Positions 43,560-50,681 of a stretch of DNA of 64,000 bases are shown one piece after another. The notes under the pieces were generated by a model. That model made no database searches, was not told the origin of the DNA, and saw nothing but the letters and a program-made list of their open reading frames with translations. The position numbers were made by a program, and so were the translations under genes. The stretch lies in the NCBI GenBank assembly GCA_945861785.1, contig CAMAWD010000001.1, positions 124,001 through 188,000 of the forward strand. Direction: 5' to 3'. Each line of letters begins with the position of its first letter. Positions within the stretch are counted from its first letter, which is position 1. Source of the stretch: Rhodoferax sp. OV413 (GTDB lineage: Bacteria > Pseudomonadota > Gammaproteobacteria > Burkholderiales > Burkholderiaceae_C).

Positions 43560-44008
43560 GAAGCGTCAGTCCCCATGATCGCCTGCAGCAGTCCGCGTTC
43601 GGGCGCGGTGGCCGATGCGACCTCAGTCAAGTTTCCCGTCTGCATGCCCTGGCACCTGGCGATAAGCCTGTGGCAGACCGGTCACCGGTTCGCGCCGAAG
43701 ATGCTCCGCGTTTTCAAGATGCGCTGAACAGCATCACCAAGCGGCACTTGCCGACCCGACGTCTTTCACATCAAGCCCGTTGACAGGGGGCAGGCCCAGG
43801 CAAAAGGCAAGACCTGACCCAATATTGTAGCTTTGGCGCGTTCGCACTGTGCCTGTCGAAGTGCCTGGCGGGGGTTCGACAGGCTCAGCCCGAACGAGTC
43901 TGTTCTAAAGCGATGAGTATTGAGACCTGACCACGTGCCCGCTTGCGCGAACCCGGCTGCCAGTTAAAAATGCACACACTACGTACACACCTCACCAAGA
44001 AGCTTCAG
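43560..44008. other. Intergenic region with REP-like palindrome
   Basis: These 449 bp show no convincing gene. They contain a CAAGACCTGACCC motif (about 43808), and the inverted repeat CTGTCGAA (43853-43860) / TTCGACAG (43875-43882) followed by GCTCAGCCCGAACG, a widespread REP-type palindrome. Short ORFs in the track (43556-43783 plus, 43457-43645 minus) have no recognisable product. Confidence 0.55.
43853..43882. repeat. REP-like inverted repeat
   Basis: Perfect 8-bp arms CTGTCGAA and TTCGACAG enclose a 14-bp loop. The right arm continues into GCTCAGCCCGAACG, the sequence commonly found in proteobacterial intergenic REP elements. No RAYT transposase is present in the window. Confidence 0.65.
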
Positions 44009-44122
44009 ATGGCAGCCGTGATCAGCCGTGTTTTCATGAATGGCAATAACCAGGCGGTTCGTATACCGCAGGAGTTCCGCCTGGATGCACTGCCCATCAG
44101 ATCGCCTGACTCATCTCTATGA
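44009..44122 (+). pseudogene. Truncated VapB-type antitoxin
   Basis: From the ATG at 44009 the frame reads MAAVISRVFMNGNNQAVRIP then QEFRLDA, the AbrB-like N-terminal DNA-binding motif of VapB antitoxins. It then runs into copy 2 of the 126-bp dispersed repeat and stops at 44120-44122 after 37 codons, so the toxin-binding tail is lost. No VapC for this antitoxin follows on the same strand. It is too short for the ORF track, which lists only frames crossing it. Confidence 0.8.
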
Positions 44123-44211
44123 TGTTTGCGCAATCGGCAGCGAATTCCGAACAGTGCCCGCTCACGCCGGATGGCCCAGCGCGAAAAATGTTGCAATGCA
44201 AGACCTGACCC
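44086..44211. repeat. Dispersed 126-bp repeat, copy 2
   Basis: This is the gap-free homologue of 42715-42840, differing mainly by transitions. Its left end falls inside the vapB-like gene and its right end leads into three CAAGACCTGACCCCGCAGCC units. Confidence 0.7.
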
Positions 44212-44278
44212 CGCAGCCGAAACAAGACCTGACCCCGCAGCCGAAAAATGTTGCAATGCAAGACCTGACCCCGCAGCC
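44199..44278. repeat. CAAGACCTGACCCCGCAGCC x3
   Basis: Three perfect 20-bp copies start at 44199, 44223 and 44259; two are preceded by AATGTTGCAATG. The element is the reverse complement of the GGGTCAGGTCTTG motif next to the hvfB tandem repeat. The stretch 44123-44384 otherwise holds only repeats. Confidence 0.8.
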
Positions 44279-44297
44279 TTTATGCCCCGCAGCCTTT

Positions 44298-44375
44298 CAG
44301 GCAGATAACATTTGCGTAAGAAGCCCGTACCGCCACCGTCAATCCGTCCATGCCCTCCACCATTCTTGTAGCCGA
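44298..44375. repeat. Duplicated promoter and 5' end of the response-regulator gene (remnant copy)
   Basis: These 78 bp match 45719-45796 with only a few substitutions and no gaps. They carry the same leader (GGCAGATAACATTTGCGTAA) and the first codons MPSTILVA, after which the frame diverges and ends in TAG at 44398-44400 near the PIN gene stop. It marks a duplication that brackets the PIN/Phd module and the sigma-factor fragment. Confidence 0.8.
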
Positions 44376-44384
44376 CAACCAGAG

Positions 44385-44807
44385 TCAACCCACCAAATAG
44401 AGCGCGACGCGATCAGAGGTCCAAGTGGCAATCCCGGTGCCAAAGAAGTCGGCATCCTCCGTCCAGACGGGGCAACCGATCGCCATTGCGCAAGCGAGAA
44501 CAGGCCAGTCATCGGCATCACGTATGGCAATCCTTTGGAGCGCTTGTGCTTGCAAGCTTGCATAGACTCCAAATTCCAGCGGTCGGACGACTGATTCCAG
44601 TGCGGCCAATACGGCCATCGCCGGCTCGCTTTCCAGGCCTCTTTTCTTGAGCAGCGCAGGAAGGTGTTTTTGGGCGTCTGCATAAGCCACATCAGGCGCA
44701 AAGAATTGGACTGATTCTGCGTTGTCGACAATGAGTTCCCGCACCCGTCTACCCAATACCGCTCGAATCAGGATGTTGGCGTCCAGAATGATTGCTTTTT
44801 TGCTCAT
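44385..44807 (-). CDS. PIN-domain toxin (VapC-like)
   Basis: The protein has 140 aa with GGAGG 8 bases upstream of the ATG. The PIN nuclease acids are visible: IILDANILIRAVLG (Asp), the central helix with ADAQKHLPALL, RDADDWPVLACAMAIGC (Asp-Asp) and VWTEDADFFG (Glu/Asp). It is expected to be a ribonuclease toxin. Its cognate antitoxin is probably the Phd-like gene at 44948, separated by a 140-bp palindrome-rich insert that breaks the usual tight coupling. Confidence 0.87.
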   Translation of the reverse strand: MSKKAIILDANILIRAVLGRRVRELIVDNAESVQFFAPDVAYADAQKHLPALLKKRGLESEPAMAVLAALESVVRPLEFGVYASLQAQALQRIAIRDADDWPVLACAMAIGCPVWTEDADFFGTGIATWTSDRVALYLVG

Positions 44808-44947
44808 CAGGCAACCTCCATGCTGCGCATTGCGCTATTCCCCCTTGGGGCGGCCCTGCGGGGTCATCAGGGTACCTTCGTCCTGCGGGCTGCGGTGCGA
44901 GCCCCTTGGGAGCGGCCCGGCGGCGCTCATGCCGCCACGGCTGCGCG
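44808..44947. repeat. Palindrome-rich insert between antitoxin and PIN toxin
   Basis: The 140 bp contain two related units, CCCCTTGGGGCGGCCCTGCGG and CCCCTTGGGAGCGGCCCGGCGG, plus GCGCTCATGCCGCCACGGC, sequences typical of intergenic repeats in Comamonadaceae-like genomes. Just before the toxin start the reading MEVA-stop overlaps the toxin ATG, the kind of overlap expected from an original antitoxin end. Confidence 0.55.
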
Positions 44948-45211
44948 CTACTTGGCCTCGCTCGAACGGCTGCGCGCCGTTTTGAATTCTGCGACGACGG
45001 CGTCGACGTCAATGCGCTTGGCCGCCAGCAACCGGTCCAAAGCCTTGCTGGCCTTCTTGAGCGACGCGATGTCGGCTTCGGCATGTCCGTGGGTGGGTAT
45101 GAAGTAACCAATAGTCTGTCCATGCCGTGTCACCGCCACCGGCGTGTTGGACGCAACGAACTCGGCTATGCCGGCACGAAATTCCCGAATCCCTACTTTG
45201 GTGGTTTCCAT
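44948..45211 (-). CDS. Phd/YefM-family antitoxin
   Basis: The protein has 87 aa from the ATG at 45211; the track's longer start at 45538 is a shadow of the sigma-factor gene. METTKVGIREFRAGIAEFVA then NTPVAVTRHGQTIGYFIP is the Phd/YefM fold, followed by a long charged helix. It lies upstream of the PIN toxin on the same strand. A palindrome with a -10-like TATGAT lies 28-53 bp upstream and is probably its autoregulatory operator. The C-terminus may have been altered by the inserted repeat. Confidence 0.85.
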   Translation of the reverse strand: METTKVGIREFRAGIAEFVASNTPVAVTRHGQTIGYFIPTHGHAEADIASLKKASKALDRLLAAKRIDVDAVVAEFKTARSRSSEAK

Positions 45212-45238
45212 GGCACTTTTCTTTGGGCTCACACGCGA

Positions 45239-45264
45239 TTTGTGTGAATCATAGTGTACACAAA
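45239..45264 (-). promoter_or_regulatory. Promoter/operator palindrome of the Phd-PIN module
   Basis: Perfect 7-bp arms TTTGTGT (45239-45245) and ACACAAA (45258-45264) enclose a minus-strand TATGAT (45248-45253), a good -10 hexamer. It lies 28 bp upstream of the antitoxin ATG, the normal place for Phd autorepression. Confidence 0.55.
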
Positions 45265-45281
45265 GACTCGGCGAGAGCATG

Positions 45282-45641
45282 CTACTCGGCCACCTCGTCC
45301 GGGCGTGGATTTGGGCATTCGATGGCCAGCGCCTGGCCGTCTTCATCGTCCACATCCAGGCTGTCGGTGCCGGCGCGCTGGCGTACCAGGTCGACGATCT
45401 TGTGCTTGAGGATGGCGGTGAGCCAGGAGCGCAGCGCGGCGCGGCCGGCAAATGCCGCGCGGCCGGACAACACCGCTTCGAACACATCGTGCACCGCGTC
45501 CTCGGCCAGCATTGGGTCGTGCAGGCGGGCCTTGGCAAAACGCACCAGGGCGCTGCGGTGCGACACCATGTCGCGCCAAGGAACAGGAACGCCCATCTGC
45601 GGATTGAAGCTGGCGGCGAAGGCGTGGGCGGTGGCTTGCAT
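45282..45641 (-). pseudogene. ECF sigma factor truncated after region 2
   Basis: There are 119 codons from the ATG at 45641 (MQATAHAFAASFNPQ). HRSALVRFAKARLHDPMLAE then DAVHDVFEAVLSG and ALRSWLTAILKHKIVDLVRQ are sigma-70 region 2 (core binding and -10 recognition). The frame stops right after NPRPDEVAE, where family members continue into the linker and region 4 (-35 recognition), which is absent. The break lies next to the Phd-PIN promoter, so insertion of that module probably cut the gene. As it stands it cannot recognise a -35 element. Confidence 0.82.
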
Positions 45642-45718
45642 GGGGCGTTCCTTGAAAAGGGCTGTTTCGGTGCAGTGACTGTGCCGGCCCCACCTCGCGC
45701 CAGGCTCCCGAATCCTCA

Positions 45719-45796
45719 CAGGCAGATAACATTTGCGTAAGAAGCCCGTACCGCCGCCGACAATCCGCCCATGCCCTCCACCATTCTTGTTGCCGA
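45719..45796 (+). promoter_or_regulatory. Leader and 5' end of response-regulator gene (original copy of 78-bp duplication)
   Basis: The segment contains GGCAGATAACATTTGCGTAA, about 30-50 bp upstream of the response-regulator ATG at 45771, and its first eight codons. It is duplicated at 44298-44375. Confidence 0.6.
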
Positions 45797-46349
45797 AGAC
45801 CAGGCCGATATCCGTGACCTGCTGGTCATGAACCTGTGCAATGCCGGTTACGAGGTGACCGCCGTAGCCGACGGTGTGGCTGCGCTCGCAAGCCAGAACG
45901 AGGTCGCCAGCGACCTGCTGATCCTTGACCTGATGATGCCCGGCATGGACGGCCTGGAGGTGTGCAAGGCACTGCGCGCGCGTGGGCGCAGCAGCCCGAT
46001 CCTCATGCTCACCGCCAAGTCCACCGAACTGGACCGCGTGCTCGGGCTTGAACTGGGTGCCGACGACTACCTGACCAAACCGTTCTCGCTGGCCGAACTG
46101 CTGGCCCGCGTCAAGGCCTTGTTGCGACGCGCCGACCTGCTGCGTGTCGCGCAGTCGCAGGCCCAGCAGCAACCGGTGTTGCTGCGCAATGGCGACCTGG
46201 AAATCCAGCCCGGCAAACGCAGCGTGCGTTACCGCGGCGAGCTGATCGACTTCACCGCGCTCGAGTTCGATCTGCTGCTGCATTTTGCGCAATCACCGGG
46301 CCGACCTGTTCCTGGGGCGCGTGGTGGGCATGTACGACGACATACTTGA
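45771..46349 (+). pseudogene. OmpR-family response regulator with truncated DNA-binding domain
   Basis: The receiver domain is complete (residues 1-120): ILVAEDQADIRDLL, the phosphoacceptor in LLILDLMMPGMDG, LMLTAKS and LTKPFSLAELLARV. The winged-helix domain starts (GELIDFTALEFDLLLHFAQS) but after PGR the sequence leaves the family and reads a short unrelated tail to 46349. The same DNA then continues in another frame as the histidine-kinase sensor domain, so a deletion has removed the recognition helix and the kinase 5' end. The remaining protein could be phosphorylated but not bind DNA normally. Confidence 0.8.
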
Positions 46350-47688
46350 CATGCACACGCGCAAGCCCGACGAGTTCAACCAGTTCCTGCGCAACCTGGT
46401 GTTGTTCGAGCCTGATACACAGCTCTATCTGCTTGACGCCACGGGCCTGGTGTTGTCGTCCACGGGGAACGCGAAGCTGCCGGCGGGTTTCAAGGTGGCA
46501 TTGGCGCCGGTGCTTGAGGCCGCTGCCGGGGCCGACATGCCGTATGTGATGGGGGACGACCCCGAACGCATGGACGCCGACGCGGTCATCGCAGCCCGGC
46601 CGTTGCGGCGCAACGCGATTGCTGGCGACGGACGGGTGGCGGGTTACCTGTACCTGGTGTGCCACAAACCGCTGGTGTCCGAGGGGCAACTGCGGGTGTT
46701 CGGCAGCACCTTTGCCGGGCCGGCGTTGGCAGCGTGTATTGCTGTGGTGCTGGCGGCCACGCTGCTGGCGGCCTGGACCATCGCCACGGTCACCCGCCCG
46801 CTGCGCCAGCTCACGCTGGCGGTTGTCACGTTGTCCAACAGTGGGCTGGAGCCTGGTGCACCTGGTGCCGCACAGGTGCAACTCCCCAGGTACACCCCGG
46901 ACGAGTTCGGCCAGCTGACCACCGCCTTCGGCCGCATGTTCGACACACTGCGCCAGCAGTGGGCCGCCTTGCGCCGGCTCGACCACTTCCGGCGCGAAGG
47001 GGTGAGCAATCTGTCGCACGACCTGCGCTCCCCGCTGACCGCCACCGTGGCTTGTCTCGAAACCCTGGAGACGCGCTGGGTGAACGACCCGCAACGCGAT
47101 GCCGACCGGGCGCTGGTGGCGATGGCATTGCGCAACACGCGCAATGCTGCGCGCTTGGTGCAGTCGCTGGGCGACCTGGCGCAGCTCGACGAACCCGAGT
47201 TCAAGCTGCAGACCGAGCTGCTCGATGCCGGCGAACTGCTCGACGACATCGTGCTTCGGTTCGGCCAGCGCGCCGCCGAACGTGGTGTCGAGTTGCGCAC
47301 CGAACAGTCGGATGCCGCCCAAGCACCCATCGCGGCGCTCGACATCGAACTGTTCGAGCGCGCAGTGGCCAACCTGGTCGATAACGCGCTGAAGTTCTGC
47401 CGTGCCGGTGACAGCATCACCCTGGCTGCCTGCCGGCGCGGTGACCGGGTGGAGGTCAGCGTCAGCGACACCGGCCCCGGCATCCCGGCGGCCGACTTGC
47501 CGTAGCTGTTCGATCGTTTCTACCAGAGCCGCACCACAGTGGTGCCGGCCACCGGTGAAGGCGGCAAGGGCCTGGGCCTGGCGATCGTCAAGCGGATCGC
47601 GGAGCTGCGCGGCGGCGAGGTGACGGTGACCAGCACAACTGGCGCCGGCACACAGGTTATGCTCGTGCTCCCCGCCGCCCCAGCCTGA
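46285..47688 (+). pseudogene. Sensor histidine kinase, 5'-truncated and with in-frame amber codon
   Basis: The frame opens at 46285 in a periplasmic sensor region (GMYDDILDMHTRKPDEFNQF) without the first membrane helix. A membrane span (LAACIAVVLAATLLAAWTIA), HAMP, the H-box VSNLSHDLRSPLTATVACLE, the N-box NLVDNALKFC and G1 VSDTGPGIPAADLP follow. A TAG at 47503-47505 then interrupts the ATPase domain; the same frame continues with LFDRFYQS, G2 GKGLGLAIVKRIAELRGGEV and ends at 47688. Family logic suggests CAG mutated to TAG. It overlaps the truncated response regulator gene. Confidence 0.85.
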
Positions 47689-47772
47689 GCGTCGCCGCGT
47701 TGCGGCACGGCGGACCGCCCCGCAGCTTGGAGCGCAATCGCCTGCGTGGCCGCTCGATGACCACAGAAGTGA

Positions 47773-48510
47773 ATGACTGAACCTGTCCGCCTCTCCAAAC
47801 GTGTTGCCGACATGGTGCCGTGCTCCCGCCGTGAGGCCGAGCAGTACATCGAAGGCGGCTGGGTGCGCGTGGACGGCCAGGTGGTCGAAACGCCGCAGTT
47901 TCGCGTGGGTACGCAGACCGTGGTGATCGATCCAAAGGCCAGCCTCGCACCGCTGTTGCCGGTGACGCTGCTGCTGCACAAGCCCCCCGGGTACGACTGG
48001 GACGCCAGCGGCCCCAAACCGGCCGCCCAGTTGCTGGTGCCGCAGAACCACTGGGGCCCCGACCGCTCGGGCATCCGTCTGCTGAAACGCCACATGACCG
48101 ACCAGCGCTGTGTCACGCCGCTGGAGCATGCCGCGACCGGCCTGTTGGTGTTCTCGCAGGAGCGCCCGATCCTGCGCAAGTTGCTGGAAGACGGCGCGCT
48201 GGTCGAACACGAGGTGATCGTCGATGTGCGGGGCGCGGTGGGCGAGGACGCGCTGGTGCGCCTGCGCCGCTCGCCGGTGGTGGACGGCCGCGCCATGTTG
48301 CCGGCCAAGGTCAGCGTGACCAGTGACTCCCAAGGTGGCACCAGCCTGCGTTTCGCCACCAAGGGCAGCCACCCGGGCCAACTGGCCCAGATGTGCGAGC
48401 AGGCCGGTCTGGCCATCATCGGCATGCGGCGCATCCGGGTAGGGCGTGTCCCACTTTCATCCCTTCCGGTCGGCCAATGGCGCTACCTGTTGCCGACCGA
48501 GCGCTTCTAG
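47773..48510 (+). CDS. S4-domain RNA pseudouridine synthase-like protein (RsuA/RluB family)
   Basis: The protein has 245 aa. The N-terminal S4 RNA-binding domain reads RLSKRVADMVPCSRREAEQY and GWVRVDGQVV. The pseudouridine synthase fold follows (TLLLHKPPGYDWDASG). In active enzymes the catalytic motif is GRLDxxTxGLL; here it is TPLEHAATGLLVFSQ, with Glu at the catalytic Asp position. The C-terminal block GMRRIRVGRVPLSSLPVGQW is conserved. It may be an RNA-binding protein with altered or lost activity, or a lineage-specific variant. It is intact in length and codon style, unlike the genes just upstream. Confidence 0.85.
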   Translation: MTEPVRLSKRVADMVPCSRREAEQYIEGGWVRVDGQVVETPQFRVGTQTVVIDPKASLAPLLPVTLLLHKPPGYDWDASGPKPAAQLLVPQNHWGPDRSGIRLLKRHMTDQRCVTPLEHAATGLLVFSQERPILRKLLEDGALVEHEVIVDVRGAVGEDALVRLRRSPVVDGRAMLPAKVSVTSDSQGGTSLRFATKGSHPGQLAQMCEQAGLAIIGMRRIRVGRVPLSSLPVGQWRYLLPTERF

Positions 48511-48586
48511 TTCGCCAGGGGCCTTTGGCGCAGAACCGGATGCCGCGCCGTTCGCCTCCAGCCCTGGTTACACGGAGCGCGCCGGG

Positions 48587-49396
48587 GTGAACGACGCATT
48601 CGTTGTCGGGCCGCTGGTGTTGCCGTATGCGCTGTTGCTGTTGCTGGTCGCAGTGGGATGCACCTTTCTCGTTGGCAAGCGACTCGCCGGCAAGGGTGGC
48701 GCCGAAGTCGAAAGAGCGTTGTGGCACACCTTGCTGTTCGGGCTGCTTGTGGCGCGCCTGGCGTTTGTCTGGGAGTTCCAGGCGGTCTACCGCGCCGCGC
48801 CGCTGGACATCCTCGATATCCGCGATGGCGGATGGACCGCCACCGCCGGGTTTGTCGGCGCCTGGCTGTACGCACTCGGGCGGCGGGGGCAGATACCGGC
48901 AATGCGCCGGCCGCTTCAGTATGCATTGCTGACCGGGTCAGTCCTGTGGCTTGTCGGCAATATCGCATTTGCAGTGCGACCCGGACCGGGGCAGGAGATG
49001 CCGGCGCTTGGATTCGCGTCTTTGGAGGGGCGAACGGTCCAACTGTCCGAGTTCAAGGGCCGGCCGGCTGTGGTCAACCTGTGGGCCACCTGGTGCCCAC
49101 CGTGCGTGCGCGAAATGCCGGTTTTGCAGCAGGCGCAATCCAGCAACCCCACGGTCAACTTCGTGTTCGTGAACCAGGGTGAACCTGCCGACAAGGTCGC
49201 CGCGTGGCTACGGGCCCGCAACCTGCCCTTGCGCAACGTGCTGCTCGATGCACACGGGCAGACCGGCGCTGCGTTCAAGCAGCGCGCGCTTCCCACCACG
49301 CTGTTCTTCAATGCGCAGGGCGAACTGGTGAGCATGCGGGTCGGGGAGTTGTCGGCCGCCACTTTGACCGAACGGCTGCAGGCTTTGAATCCCTGA
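48587..49396 (+). CDS. TlpA-like thioredoxin with Lgt-like membrane N-terminus
   Basis: The protein has 269 aa from the GTG at 48587 with GGAG upstream; the ORF-track start at 48446 lies in the previous gene. Residues 1-130 form about four membrane helices resembling the prolipoprotein diacylglyceryl transferase bundle (LPYALLLLLVAVGCTFLVG, LLVARLAFVWEFQAVY). The periplasmic domain is TlpA-like with the redox motif WATWCPPCVREMP near residue 170 and a cis-Pro loop ALPTTLFF. It would reduce disulfides of periplasmic clients such as copper-binding or cytochrome proteins. It heads the putative metal-handling region. Confidence 0.87.
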   Translation: MNDAFVVGPLVLPYALLLLLVAVGCTFLVGKRLAGKGGAEVERALWHTLLFGLLVARLAFVWEFQAVYRAAPLDILDIRDGGWTATAGFVGAWLYALGRRGQIPAMRRPLQYALLTGSVLWLVGNIAFAVRPGPGQEMPALGFASLEGRTVQLSEFKGRPAVVNLWATWCPPCVREMPVLQQAQSSNPTVNFVFVNQGEPADKVAAWLRARNLPLRNVLLDAHGQTGAAFKQRALPTTLFFNAQGELVSMRVGELSAATLTERLQALNP

Positions 49397-49539
49397 GCCG
49401 GGGCCTGCCTGGTTCCCATCGCGTGGCAGCGACTTCGCGCGCAATTGACCTCGATCAAATGGAACCTGCATGGCGACCGTAGACTCCATCCATCGTCCGA
49501 TCAGTCCACATGGTTCGATGGCCTGACACGACCCAAGTC

Positions 49540-50001
49540 ATGAAGCCACTGCGCAACCCCCGTCAAACACGGCTCACCGTGGTGGTGATACTGTTCGTTT
49601 GGCTGCTGACCCTGGCTGCCGGTGTGGTCAACGCCTGCCAGCTGCACGAGGACCACACAACGGGCGCAGGAGGGCTGGCGCACGGCACGCAGGCAGCCGC
49701 ACGCAGCATGGCCGAACACACCGCGGTCTCGGCCGGTACAGCTCCGGCAACGCAGCAGGACGATGCCGAGGACCAGATGGCGGAGTCGATCGCGTGCCAA
49801 GCCCTGTGCGCGACGATGCAATCGGCCGTACCCAAGCAAAAACCATTGGCCTTTGCGGACCCGGCTTCAGAGCCGGTGCTGGTCACGGGCAGCGGGCCGG
49901 TTCGAGTTTGGCCCAGCCCGGTGTCCGAGGCGCCAATCACGGCGCACTTGCCCAGACCGGAACCTCCCGTCTTCATCCGCTTCCTGCGCTTGACGCTATA
50001 A
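49540..50001 (+). CDS. Hypothetical secreted/membrane-anchored protein
   Basis: The protein has 153 aa from the ATG at 49540 (MKPLRNPRQTRLTVVV); an upstream ATG at 49510 is an alternative. One N-terminal hydrophobic helix (VVVILFVWLLTLAAGVV) is followed by a region with His and Cys (NACQLHEDH, IACQALCATM) and a Pro-rich end (PRPEPPVF). No domain is recognised. Its composition and position next to a Met-rich protein and DUF411 suggest a periplasmic metal-related role, similar to the protein at 52835 which has the same Pro-rich end style. Confidence 0.6.
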   Translation: MKPLRNPRQTRLTVVVILFVWLLTLAAGVVNACQLHEDHTTGAGGLAHGTQAAARSMAEHTAVSAGTAPATQQDDAEDQMAESIACQALCATMQSAVPKQKPLAFADPASEPVLVTGSGPVRVWPSPVSEAPITAHLPRPEPPVFIRFLRLTL

Positions 50002-50135
50002 GTCCACGCCTTGGGTTGGCCACCGTGCGGCGGTGCCCGCGTGGCGGCCGGCCCTGTCCATGTTCAGCCTGGTCGGTCGACCCCGCCGGACGGTCTTTTG
50101 GTTCCTCACCTTTTTTTCACTGATTGGAGATTGCC

Positions 50136-50591
50136 ATGACACGACTTTCACGCACCCTGCTTGTCGCTGCACTGCTTGCCGCTGCAGCCGGCGCACCGAC
50201 CTTCACGTCGGCACAAGCCCCCCAAAAGCCACCAGCCGCCGCGGCCGGAATGAAAGGCAATGCCGACCACATGGCGGCCATGGATGGCCAGATGAAAGCC
50301 ATGCGCGAGATGCACGACAAGATGGTCAACGCGAAAACGCCCGAGGAGCGCAACGCCCTGATGGCTGAACACATGAAGGCCATGCAGGGCGGCATGGCCA
50401 CGATGGGCATGATGGGCGGCGCCGGCATGGGTGGCATGGGTGGCATGGGCGGTATGGGTGCGATGCAAGGCGGCAAACCGATGCCGGGCGACATGAACCA
50501 GCGCCAGCAGATGATGGAAAAACGCATGGACATGATGCAGTCCATGATGCAGATGATGATGGACCGCATGCCTGCCACACCGGCAAAATAG
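50136..50591 (+). CDS. Met/Gly-rich periplasmic protein, putative copper-binding
   Basis: The protein has 151 aa from the ATG at 50136, following TTGGAGA. The signal peptide ends near TSAQA. The mature part holds H/M-rich helices (MREMHDKMVNAKTPEE, MAEHMKAMQGGM), a GGMGGMGGMG run and a final MMEKRMDMMQSMMQMMMDRM helix; roughly a quarter of the mature residues are Met. Met-rich periplasmic proteins bind Cu(I), so a copper buffer or chaperone function is likely. No defined family is recognised. It precedes the DUF411 gene by 90 bp. Confidence 0.75.
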   Translation: MTRLSRTLLVAALLAAAAGAPTFTSAQAPQKPPAAAAGMKGNADHMAAMDGQMKAMREMHDKMVNAKTPEERNALMAEHMKAMQGGMATMGMMGGAGMGGMGGMGGMGAMQGGKPMPGDMNQRQQMMEKRMDMMQSMMQMMMDRMPATPAK

Positions 50592-50681
50592 GCGTCTCAC
50601 AGGCCCGGTCGGCACGGCGGGCGTGATCAGGCCGTGCTGGTGGGGACTGCTACCACCCTCTGAAATTTCTAGGAGATCCGT

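Noticed and set aside
43457-43783. Short ORFs downstream of the ParE-like frame
   Set aside because: Translations on both strands show no family resemblance and overlap the toxin frame or repeat zone.
46252-48381. 709-aa minus-strand ORF
   Set aside because: It is antisense to the kinase pseudogene and the pseudouridine synthase gene, both with clear family motifs in the other strand.
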